A stretch of DNA of 64,000 nucleotides from Hemerocallis citrina (taxonomy: Eukaryota; Streptophyta; Magnoliopsida; Asparagales; Asphodelaceae). Below the pieces are notes generated by a model, which was given only the letters and a program-made list of their open reading frames with translations, did not search any database and was not told the origin of the DNA. The DNA lies in contig CM030364.1 in NCBI GenBank assembly GCA_017893485.1, forward strand, positions 43,828,109 through 43,892,108, read 5' to 3'. The translations under genes were made by a program, and so were the position numbers. Numbering within the stretch: the first letter of the stretch is position 1; every line of letters starts with the position of its first letter. Below, piece after piece: positions 21,538-31,373 of this stretch.

Positions 21538-23708
21538 TTATTTTCCCACCTCAACATCGGCAGGCGGGTCCACGAGGGGGTCGACAGGCGGGTCGAGAGC
21601 AGGCCCTTCTTCGCCAGGGGTCTTCGGTGTCCCCTCGACCTCCATGTCATACTCGAAATTGGACAGATCAAGGGTCGGGTAGAAGTGCCTCACGTGGCTG
21701 AGTGCCTTCGCATAACACTCGTCTTGAGCCTTGATCACCAGGAGCTGACCCGTCTCTGTCAGCACTTCCCGCTCCTTGGCAAACTCCTTCTCTTGAGCCG
21801 CCAACTTCTTCGCCCATTCCTCCTTCTCCTTGTCGAAGGCCGTCCTCATCTCTTGCTCCCTCTTCTGAGAGCCTTCGAGCTCTATCTTCATCTCCTTCGT
21901 CTCCTGCTCAGCCTTGTCCGCCCGGTCGCGCTCCCGCTTCAAAGCGGCCTCGTAAAGGCCCCTCACGTGGGCCCCCTGCACGGTCGCCTGTAGTCACCGA
22001 GCACAACTAAGGGAGCCTCCTCTACAACGTAATTACGAGACAAGAGAGGTTGACAGACTTACCAGCACATTGGCCTGTGCGAGGCGAGTATACGCCTCAT
22101 CCAGGGTCTCGGTCTTCATCTCCTAACGATCCCCGGGGGTCGCCAACTTACTCGCCACCTCGACGGCTTGCCGCCCTCGGGTCAAATAGTCTCCCTCGCA
22201 GATCGACCAATTCGGCACCCACGGTCGCCGAAGCCTCTCCTCTATCTCCGGATCCGCCAGAGGGCCCTTCCCCTTATCGAGATCGGTGACCTTGCCCTGG
22301 TCCGGACCGCCCTGAACCGCCGCGTCCTTGACCATCTCCGAGCGAGTCCTTTTGGCCCTCGGCTGAACAGGGGCCTCGGGAACCACCTGGGACGACCCCT
22401 CGTCTTCATCTTCTTCTCGGCCTCCTTCTTCTTCATGGCGAGCCTTTTCGCCTTGATCGACTCAGGATCCATATCTGCAAAAAGATCCAGTAAGGACAAT
22501 GAGCACAGAGGAACAACAAAGCCAAAAAGAAAGAAACAACTACATACATAGATCGGCCGGGCTCAGTCCGACATTCGCCAAGTGACCCTCGGTCACCTTC
22601 GCCCAGTTGATACTATACGACAAACGGAGGCGCTCAACAGACCTCCACTCCTCGGCGGTCAGGTCCCTCGACTTCGGCGTTTTATAGCTCGGCTTGGAGT
22701 GGTTCCACCGAGTGGGAATGTCCCAAGGTTCCTCACTCCGGATCACCAGATACTTCTTATTCCACTCCTTGATGGAGTCCGGATGACCATGGACAACCTT
22801 CCCCTTGCCCCGAGGCGAAATGTAGTAGATACCCTCAGCTGACGAGCCGATCATCAACATCACTCGGAAGACGTTCAGCCGCAGAGGTACCTTCTGCTCC
22901 TCGCACATCAACACGAAGCAGATGATCTGCTTCCAAGAATTGGGCCCGTACTGCATCGGTGCCAAGGACGCCCAGTTCAGCACCTCGTGAACGAACGGGT
23001 GAACGGGCAGCCTCAGGCCGGAGATAAAGGCATCCACGGGGAAGACGCAATACCGATCCGGCAGGGGGTCGGTCGGTCGAGGAGTGGAGCTCGGCAACAT
23101 GAGCTCATAGCTGGACCCTATATGGTACGCCAGCCGCAAAGCCTCCAAGTTATCTGCCTCCAGAACGGTCGGAAGTGCGTCCATTATCACCCTCTTCCGG
23201 CTCGGCAACGACGGTTGGACCCCAAACACCTCCTTATCAGAAAGATCGTCAGGGTACCGACGGAACGACTTAGGCTGTACAGGCGACCCTGTCATCAAGT
23301 TAACAGGCGCCTGGCTCGAGCCCCCAATCCTCGACCCCTTCTTCTTCGGAGCCCTCTTCTTCTTCTTGGTTCGTTCCGGGGAGGGGGTAGATAATCGCCC
23401 CAGACCTGTCGGCATGGAACTCGAGCCCACGCCCTGAACTCCTATCTGAGCCCCTTCGGCTCCACCCTCCTCTTCAGAAACCAACCCTAGAATCTGAACT
23501 TCGGCGGAACTACCGCCCCCTCCTCAGAATCGCTACTCTCCACAACAAAAAGCCTCCGAGACCGTAGCAGCTTCACATCATACACGGGCTGATCCTCGCC
23601 TACAGACTCCCCCTCGAGATCAGACTCCTCCCCCTAAGTCGATTTGGAGGCAGGTTTTACGTCCCCCCCAGACGTCGACGCTGACGAGCCAGACTGAGCC
23701 CTATCCAT
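21538..23708 (-). pseudogene. Tat-1 antisense gene (Transposase_28-like domain plus coiled coil), spliced, degraded
   Basis: Exon 1 runs from an ATG at 23706-23708 to a GTATGTA donor at 22547. It contains the 'putative gypsy type transposon' domain (Pfam Transposase_28 type) with CVFPVDAFISGLRLPVHPF and the YGPNSWKQI region. Exon 2 is about 22064-22474 (acceptor TTTTTGCAG, donor GTAAGTCTG). Exon 3, 21538-21987, is a highly charged coiled coil. Splice sites match those of the Tat-3 copy. Defects: TAG at 23634-23636, a one-base loss near 23495, a shift in exon 2 around 22400 and a TAG near 22125. Such antisense genes are known from Tat elements (for example Grande); the function is not established. 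Confidence 0.72.
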
Positions 23709-23864
23709 CTGTGCCTAAACTAAACAAACTTACCAGCAAACCTGGGGTCGATTCGGAAGAACGAGCCTGGTACAGCAAATGGTAGGGACGAAGGCTGAAG
23801 TGTTGGGAGATTTTAGAAAGAGAAAGAAGCGAGTAAGAAGTGGACGATAGGGGAGATGGGGGAA

Positions 23865-23873
23865 CATTTATAG
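23865..23873 (-). promoter_or_regulatory. Candidate TATA box of the Tat-1 antisense gene
   Basis: The minus strand reads CTATAAATG about 160 bp upstream of the ATG at 23708. A similar motif stands at the same distance in Tat-3 (53474-53482), which supports a dedicated antisense promoter. Confidence 0.5.
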
Positions 23874-24572
23874 AGGGCAAAAACGACTCCTCGATTTCTG
23901 CAATTACTGTTCACCGATTGACGTGTAGCGGCCGCCTGGAAAACCGCGCCACATCCTCGAAATGTGGGCTGCTGACGTCATCCAGTGCCAGGCTGGCAGC
24001 CAGACACAGGGGTCGGGTCGGATGAAGTGCTCGGTGGAAAAATTTTCTTTTTGATGATTTAAGGCTACGAGGCTCGGTCGGCTCCCCTCTCAGTCACCAT
24101 CACCTAGAACCCTAACAAGAAAGCAGATCGACCCGCATATCCGAGGCTCTTCAGCCTCAGCTCCAGAACGCGGTGGGTACCCCTCCCGTCCTGATCTTTC
24201 TCGGGCCAAACAACCGTATGAGGGTCTTCTGACCCGAAAAAGGATCCGGACGGCAGAGTCGCCACCGATTCGAGGCCCCTTGGCGTTACAAAATTTTTCA
24301 GAAGAGAGACGTCCGCCGAAGCAGACACCTCTGGTGGCCATTGGACCACCCTTGCTGTGATCAAACCCGCTGGGGGAGGAGAGGTATTTATAGCCTCCCC
24401 CACAGACCAGCCTTTATGACATTGGGAAAGCCAATCGACGGAAGCCCATGCGCCACCTGCATTCATTAGGCGGCGCCATTTAATGCCCCTAGAAAATTGG
24501 AACATCGCACGGATCCCAGAAGCGCCTTCAATACTCCGCTAAGGCGAAAGACCACGCTGCTCAAACCTTCTT
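23874..24572. other. Non-coding region upstream of the Tat-1 antisense gene
   Basis: No supported coding. On the minus strand it holds a second CTATAAATA (about 24385-24395) and a GGTGGCGACTCTGCC motif (about 24258-24272) that resembles a PBS of some Tat/Ogre elements. This might be a fragment of another, inverted element or part of an extended antisense promoter. Confidence 0.35.
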
Positions 24573-25590
24573 CTCAGGAGGAAACAACGGCTCGCCATCA
24601 CCCTTGCCGACACATAATCCCTCGTCTTCTCGAGGTTCGGTCGAGCACCAGGGTACTCTTCTCAGGAAGAAACAACGGCTTGCCATCACCCTTGCCGACA
24701 CATAATCCCTCGTCATCTCGAGGTTCGGTCGAGCACCAGGGCCTTCTTCTCAGGAAGAAACACCGGCTTGCCATCACCCTTGCCGACACATAATCCCTCG
24801 TCTTCTCGAGGTTCGGTCGAGCACCAGGGTACTCTTCTCAGGAAGAAACAACGGCTCGCCATCACCCTTGCCGACACGTAATCCCTCGTCATCTCGAGGT
24901 TCGGTCGAGCACCAGGGCCTTCTTCTCAGGAAGAAACACCGGCTCGCCATCACCCTTGCCGACACATAATTCCTCGTCTTCTCGAGGTTCGGTCGAGCAC
25001 CAGGGTACTCTTCTCAGGAAGAAATAACGGCTCGCCATCACCCTTGCCGACACGTAATCCCTCGTCATCTCGAGGTTCGATCGAGCACCAGGGCCTTCTT
25101 CTCAGGAAGAAACACCGGCTCGCCATCACCCTTGCCGACACATAATTCCTCGTCTTCTCGAGGTTCGGTCGAGCACCAGGGTACTCTTCTCAGGAAGAAA
25201 TAACGGCTCGCCATCACCCTTGCCGACACGTAATCCCTCGTCATCTCGAGGTTCGGTCGAGCACCAGGGCCTTCTTCTCAGGAAGAGATACCGGCTCGCC
25301 ATCACCCTTGCCGACACATAATCCCTCGTCTTCTCGAGGTTCGGTCGAGCACCAGGGTACTCTTCTCAGGAAGAAACAACGGCTCGCCATCACCCTTGCC
25401 GACACGTAATCCCTCGTCATCTCGAGGTTCAGTCGAGCACCAGGGCCTTCTTCTCAGGAAGAAACACCGGCTAGCCATCACCCTTGCCGACACAATAATC
25501 CCTCGTCTTCTCGGGGTTCAGTCGAGCACCAGGGTACTCTTCTCAGGAAGAAACAACGGCTCGCCATCACCCTTACCGCCCGACAGACTC
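24573..25590. repeat. Tat-1 tandem array: 88-bp unit, 176-bp dimer, about 11 copies
   Basis: Units begin CATAATCCCTCGTC near 24613 and recur every 88 bp (24701, 24789, 24877 and so on to about 25494). Alternate units differ at fixed sites (GTACTCTT versus GCCTTCTT after CACCAGG), giving a 176-bp higher-order dimer. The 63-aa open frames on the minus strand every 176 bp are only a product of the periodicity. Tandem arrays between the coding region and the 3' LTR are characteristic of Tat elements and can seed satellite DNA. Confidence 0.93.
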
Positions 25591-25707
25591 TCGCCGGCTC
25601 GAGGATCGCTCTAGACAATTAGGACGCCCCCCTCAGGAAGGCCCAGTGGTTCGCCATCCCATTTCTACATCCGTAAACACTCCTCCATGGCTAGCTCCCG
25701 CACCCCC

Positions 25708-25723
25708 GCAGGAGTAGGGGGCT
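25708..25723 (+). other. Tat-1 polypurine tract
   Basis: The purine-rich run GCAGGAGTAGGGGGCT stands immediately before the 3' LTR. The same motif precedes the Tat-3 3' LTR (54804-54820) and, inverted, adjoins the LTR at 38005. Confidence 0.8.
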
Positions 25724-25725
25724 TG

Positions 25726-26502
25726 TGTGGTAAGGTAAAAATGGCTTGGGGCCTAACCAGGACCCAATACAACTCTCACTCAGAAATGGTGGAAACGACA
25801 GTCTAGTTCGGTTTCGAGCCACTGCAGGTTCGGCGCCGAACCACAAGTTCACCCCCACAGATATGGTCTCCTTGTATCCGATGAGCAGCGATGGCCCTCG
25901 ACCTCCGATCCACGACAGCCCTCCGGGTGTAGAATGAGGATGACCTGGCACAGCCTGGGCCACCAGATCCTCCCGGAAGCACAGGAGCCCCATGATCTGC
26001 CATGTCAGCTCCAAATACCACCAAGGGCTTTGCCGCGTCAGCCCTATACCACTCCTGGTACTGCCACGTCAGCCCTAAACCCCCTGGGCCTTCTGCCATG
26101 TCAGGCCCATGGGCTTTCGGGTTCAGACCCGGCCCCCAAGCGGATCCAAACCCGGTTAGAATTCTCTATAAATACTAGACCCTCACCCACCTTTAGAGGT
26201 AACCAATCTTTTGCCACTTAAATTCACCTAGTTATTGCTACTCTCTCACAGAGACTGACTAGATCGTCGGAGGGTCCGCCACCGGGATAAACCCCGGTGT
26301 TTCTGGACCGTCTGCAGGTACACAAGACCTCGGATCCGAACCCTCTGATCCGAGCCGAGGCATCCACTTCACTCCGAGTCCTTTGCAGGAGCCGCCAGGT
26401 CACTCCGAGGGTCGTCTGACAAGCAGCTTTCTCCTTCAATATAAATTGAGTCCGAACTCACACCTGGTGCATCTACACGTCTCCCAGAAATAAACCGCAT
26501 CA
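25726..26502 (+). repeat. Tat-1 3' LTR
   Basis: 777 bp, TGTGGTAAGG to CCGCATCA, followed by the target duplication CTCAT. The TATA box is at 26166-26174. Relative to the 5' LTR it has about 31 extra bases near 26073-26104 and lacks 17 near 25925. Confidence 0.93.
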
Positions 26503-26507
26503 CTCAT

Positions 26508-26773
26508 GTTACATTGAAAATAGCAAATATCTCATCAACATTTAAATTTTATCATTTTCCACACTCAAAATTCTAAGAAGTTGGATTGTACATCCCCATT
26601 TATAACTATTTTTCAACATATACTAATATAAATGTGGACATTTATTTACAACTAATTATTGTTTTACTATTCAAACTTGAGCTACATAATTGATGTTTTA
26701 CTATTTACAAGACTTTCATATGCTGTATCGTTTCGAAGACGTGTCGTAGGCACGTGCCCACGGGCAAATCTAG
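26508..26773 (+). mobile_element. Helitron H1, 3' part
   Basis: The remainder of H1 after Tat-1. It ends in GCCCACGGGC-AAAT-CTAG: a short GC-rich palindromic region followed by CTAG at 26770-26773, as Helitrons do (hairpin then CTRR). The next base begins H2. Confidence 0.72.
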
Positions 26774-27298
26774 TCTATATAATAAAACACAAAAAAAGCT
26801 ATCAAATGGCTCTCCTTCAATCCCCTCAAAATCAAAGTCCCAAATCTAACCTCACAAAACACATTCCCCCGAAATCTAACCTCACAAAACACATTCCCCC
26901 CCCCTAAAAAAACTCATTTATTTATAAAATTTGTTCTTTCTTTCTCTCTCTCTCTCGCTCTCTCTTATTCTCTCTCTATTTACTCAGAAATTTAGATTTT
27001 TCTAAAATTTAGATTTTCAGATTTCAGGTTTGTAAATTTTCAGATTTTTTATGCATGTTTTATTGTTCATGTTACATTTTACACCATCAAAGTTCTAAGA
27101 AGTTGGATTTTATACCTTCATTTAGAAGTATTTTTTTCAACATATACTAATGGAAATATGGACCTTTATTTACAACTAATTATTGTCATACTATTCAAAC
27201 TTAATCTACATAATTGTTGTTTTACTATTTACAAGGTTTTTCATATGGTGTATCGTTCCGAAGACGTGCTGTAGGCACGTGCCCACGGTCAAATCTAG
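26774..27298 (+). mobile_element. Helitron H2, directly after H1
   Basis: 525 bp, TCTATATAATAAAACAC to CTAG (27295-27298), followed by T. Same family as H1: shared ends, the shared GGCACGTGCC palindrome near the 3' end, and a CT-rich centre. There is no coding capacity. No base lies between H1 and H2, so they form a head-to-tail dimer. Confidence 0.72.
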
Positions 27299-27518
27299 TA
27301 ATTTAATATGACATTAGCTCGAAAAGAATAAAATTGTCTACTATTATATTTTACTCGCTTCTTATTAATACATTATGGATACACCATATTAGGCTTGTGG
27401 AATCGCTCATCTAGCTACAGCTATGTGATCACTACTGTCTACATGAGAACATGAAGTCGGCCTAACTTGTGATCACTATTAATTAAGACATGTTATTGTC
27501 ACTACTAATTGGAATGGA

Positions 27519-27975
27519 TATAACGGCGTTTTTTTATCTATGGCGGCATTTATAAACGCTGCCATAGATGATAGCGGCGATAATAATAACGCCGCATGTA
27601 ACGCCGTTGTATCGAGCGTCGGGACAAACCATAGGTCTATCACGGTGCTTTTTTAAAGCACCGTTATAAGCCATAGGTCTATAACGGCGCTTTTTAAAAG
27701 CGCCGTTATAGACCTACGACTTGTAACGGCTCTTTTTAAAACCGCCGTTACAAGTCATAGACCTATTATGGCACGTTTTTAGACCGCCGTTACAAGTCAT
27801 CGGTCTATTACGGCATTTTTTTAAACCGCCGTTACAAGTCATAGGTCTATTACGGCGCTTCATAAATGTCGTGATAGACACATGCGCCGGCGTTTTGTGA
27901 ACGTCGTTGTGTATTTTCTGTATAATTTCGATATCCTATACCGGCGTTCCTAAATGCCGGGATAGGTTCAATTTT
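27519..27975. repeat. CACTA left subterminal inverted-motif array
   Basis: At least eight hairpin-forming units in which AACGGCG(C/T)TTTT is followed by its complement within about 20-40 bases, for example around 27680-27710 and 27725-27752. The units are separated by the phrase AGTCATAGGTCTAT or a close variant. In known CACTA elements such motifs bind the TNPA-type protein. Confidence 0.85.
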
Positions 27976-28499
27976 TTTAAAAAAATAATTCGCCGCGTTT
28001 GGTGGATCGATATGTATCCCGACATATTTATCTCAAAACGGATTGATAGGGGGTTTCGGGTTTTTTCCCACTATTTTTAAAATATGTCACAAATTCAAAA
28101 TATCTGTTGTCATATCAAATTTGAAAGTTCAAATCTTAAAATCACTAATAGCATAATAAACAACTATATAATCATGGACCACAATGAACAATAATTACTT
28201 GTCTAAAATGGACATACGAAGAGTTAGAAATATATATGTTATACATCAATTTCTTTAACAAAACATAAATTCAGTTTCGACAAAACATAAAAAGACTAAA
28301 GTCCAAATTAAACTAAACTATGGCAAAGTCTACTATTGTGGCTCGGCATTGCTTTCATTCCCATTGATATTTCGCCCAGATGTATGTGTGTGACTAGAAG
28401 TCGATAGAATTCGTTGGCTCTGTATAATTCACAATAGTGTCATTTATTAGTTTATTCACTACACTAGTCACCACACCAGTCAAATGCAATAGTTAAATT

Positions 28500-28690
28500 T
28501 CATACTGATATCGTAAAATGTTGCTGAATACTTACAGTTCCATGTACTGGATTGTTAGAGTTGTGGTTTTGTTGGGAGATTAAAGAAGCAATCATATCTT
28601 TCAAGCCGTCAATCTCTTCCTGCATCTTGGCTTGCATCTTGAACAAGTCCGGATAGGATGTACGACTCGAGGTAGATGCACAAGAACCAA
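28500..28690 (-). pseudogene. Possible CACTA transposase-associated coiled-coil exon
   Basis: The minus frame contains FKMQAKMQEEIDGLKDMIASL, followed by a Q/N-rich stretch. This resembles the C-terminal coiled coil of plant Ptta/En/Spm-type proteins. Nothing upstream of it extends the similarity, and the long frame opens at a non-ATG codon. The call rests on a short motif and could instead be an exon of another captured gene. Confidence 0.4.
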
Positions 28691-28894
28691 ATACCTGTGA
28701 TTGAACACCTAAAATTAAATTATCTCCAACGATCAATAGAAAAAATACTTCAGAATAGAAACAATTTAAATTATCTCCAACGATCAACAATTTAAAATAC
28801 TTGAGAATAGAACAGAATTTGCATGCCCAAGGGTACCTTTTCTAATATATATTAATCCACCCTCAAACTTGATCACAAAAAGCTTATAATAAAA

Positions 28895-29165
28895 CTCAGA
28901 ATTTCTAATACTCCATTTTAGCTTTGGATTTTAGTGCAATATGCTTTTTATGTAATCAACTAGAAAATATTGATAAACTAGTATAAATGGAGTATTAGAA
29001 ATTCCCCCATTTCTAATACTCCATTCATACTGGATCCTGAACTTCAAGGAAACTAATACTCCATTTCTAATACTAGTTTGATCAGTATACTGATCAAACT
29101 TATAAATATTGATCAAACTACTCCATTTCTAATACTCCATTCAAACTTGATCCTGAACTTCAAGT
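28895..29165. repeat. Hairpin-rich MITE-like block inside the CACTA
   Basis: The motif TTTCTAATACTCCATT and its complement recur at least six times. A perfect 17-bp inverted repeat with a 6-base loop lies at 28986-29002/29009-29025, and a perfect 26-bp palindrome centred on GTATAC lies at 29075-29100. TTCAAG(G/T)A and GATCCTGAACTTCAAG phrases also repeat. No coding. It looks like nested or rearranged copies of a small foldback element. Confidence 0.6.
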
Positions 29166-31373
29166 AATCAACTAGAAAATATTGAGCAAGCCAAAGATAG
29201 AATCCGAAAGAGAGTAAGACTGATTATGCAGTAACAATTAAAGCTTTGGATTTCGATGCAATATGCTTTTTATGTTTTGAGTTTAAACCTGTTCAATTCA
29301 TACCCAATTAAAGCTTTGGATTTTTTTTGTGCATGTTTCTAACTGATACTTAGACTTGTAACTCCAAATCTATTCTCCTGAGAGGATCCATCACCTCCAA
29401 AGTGTGTACTACATTCTCTTCGGATTAGTTCAGGAATATAAAACAAAGTGTGTTTTTCTTTACAAATTCATTATAATTAACAATGTTATATATTATGAAA
29501 TCAAAAATCACTTAAGTAAACCATGTTTAGCTAATGCAGCATGAACTTACTCCACACAAGCGATCACTTCTGAACTATTTTTCTTCTCTTTAATTTTATG
29601 TAATTGTTCGATTCTAATCAATCAAATCGGTTAATCAGATTGGTCCAAATGTCCTCATAGAGGACACCAAACAACAGTTATATATTTTAGTTGAATATTT
29701 GCATGAATTAGTCTACTAATTCATGCAAATATACTGTACATTACACCACAGAATATACTAAATTAATCAATGTCATCATATCCATCTCACCTCAACTTTA
29801 AAAAACCCTAATTAGGGCCACAACCTCTATCTAATAGTGTAAACATAATGGAGCTACTATACTCCATGACTCTCTCCATCCCCTTAAAAACTTTTCTAGT
29901 CATGTTTAAGATGGTGACATTTCTGATTAACTACAACTTTTCTAATCAATTATAAAAGTATTAACACCTGGAAAGCATAATACAATCTCCTTTTTCCTGG
30001 TTAGTCCTAATCCAGCATGGACGGCTGTCGTCGCAAGGTTTAACCTTATGACTGTGGACCCTTGTATGATTGTGATGTGATACATTAAAGAGACATCAAA
30101 CACACATGCTATATACATGCTATGAAAAAATGTATCGATATTTAGTTTTAGTTTACCAGGAGTTGTAGTTGCAATTGCAGTTACAACTGGATGCCGAGAT
30201 ACACCTAACTCCTTTTCAGGTCATGTGACTGAGCAACTGAGTTACAGTGCCCTATATCAAAGGCAAGGGGAGAGAAAGAGATGGATATGTTAGTTCCATC
30301 GAAATGTCACATATCCATCAAATTTCAGTGTCTAAGTTGTGGATATGTTAATCTATATGAAATCTCACTTACACTAATAATGTTTAAGCTCTTTTATATT
30401 CTCCTAAAAATTATAATTCATCAATCTGAAGAATAGTTATAGCTACCTTAGTAGCAAACTAAAACGCAATGGAAAAAATAAATGTCAATATGTAACTAGT
30501 TTGCAAGTAAATTTTTTCTGATGTATGCACTATAAGCTTAATATTTGAATTTGACCTGTCTTATCCTCACTTTGCTGATTGCCGGCTCAATGACCCCAGC
30601 TTCAAGATTATTATGTTCTATGCCTTTTGAGAGGTCAATTCCCGTGCTGCAAAATAGCAATAGATACGTTAGATGAAGAATTACAATAGATAACTAGGCC
30701 CCTTCACTTTTCAACTCTTTTATAAACTCTCAAACAGTACATAACCAAAAAAAAAAAAATACTTAACTCACAGTACGTAACTCATACGTCAAAACAATAC
30801 ATAACATGTACTGTTTTCATGGGGTTATGTACTGTTCTTGCGGGTTACATAGTAACTTTGCGGGGCTTATAGTTGAAATAGTCAAGCAGCTTAAGAATTA
30901 CAATTCAGTGTCAAGCCATATTAACCCTTCTAAGCAACATTATAATTAAAATAAAATGAATTCAATCGAATACGAACTCCATTTATCATGAACTAAAGTA
31001 GAATAACTTGAAATGATTTAGATGAATCTGGCAATAGTATCAGCAGTTATAAAAGAGAATTCATTACACTAAAAAGGAAATCTTTTAAATCAGGTGCTTC
31101 ATTAGCTACATGACATTAAGTCGATACGCCAGAAAGCAATGGTTAAAAAATATCCGCTGACAACGAGCCAATACATCCATCCCACTTCAGTATTTTTAAT
31201 TTCTTTTAGATTGTTAATTTATAATTAAACAGTTCAACAAGCTTACAGAAAAAATGCCCTAAAACGAGGTTCCACTCTGTAAGCTTTGATCCTTGTCCAG
31301 TTCATCTGTGTTAAGAGCAGTTTAAGACAAAAACTAATATCTGATATATGTGCAGGAGAAGATTAGACACAAC
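29166..31373. other. CACTA internal region without a firm gene
   Basis: Mostly AT-rich with stops in all frames. A possible further captured exon lies on the minus strand at about 30559-30650 (acceptor TTTTGCAG, donor CAG|GTCAAA; it includes GIDLSKGIEH and AISKVRIRQ in one frame), but the frame does not join cleanly to the exon at 31374. A (A)13 run is at about 30747. Nothing else is recognised. Confidence 0.4.

Larger units (their letters stand above)
3328..26502 (+). mobile_element. Tat-1: Ty3/gypsy Tat-clade LTR retrotransposon with nested Tekay-1
   Basis: A full-length element bounded by direct LTRs that begin TGTGGTA and end GCATCA. The 5-bp target duplication CTCAT lies at 3323-3327 and 26503-26507, and the empty site is preserved in the duplicate copy near 36030. 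Order: 5' LTR, PBS, gag-pol on the plus strand, an antisense spliced gene, an 88-bp tandem array, a polypurine tract and the 3' LTR. Dual RNase H domains, the antisense gene and the tandem repeats near the 3' LTR mark the Tat clade (Retand/Grande type). Tekay-1 (8396-19188) is inserted in pol, so the element's own length is about 12.4 kb. The LTRs differ at roughly 17 sites plus two indels by eye. Confidence 0.93.
26508..27499. repeat. Duplicated segment, copy 1 right part
   Basis: Continues copy 1 beyond the Tat-1 target duplication and aligns with 36030-36955. Copy 1 retains about 97 bp near 27375-27472 that copy 2 lacks. The homology ends exactly at the CACTA terminus at 27500. Confidence 0.85.

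Noticed and set aside
24598..25493. A 63-codon minus-strand frame repeated five times every 176 bp
   Set aside because: Direct result of the tandem repeat period; it lacks upstream signals and the opposite strand is equally open.
27519..27975. Rho-independent terminators, because of many GC hairpins followed by T runs
   Set aside because: The organism is a plant and the hairpins form the regular subterminal array of a CACTA element.
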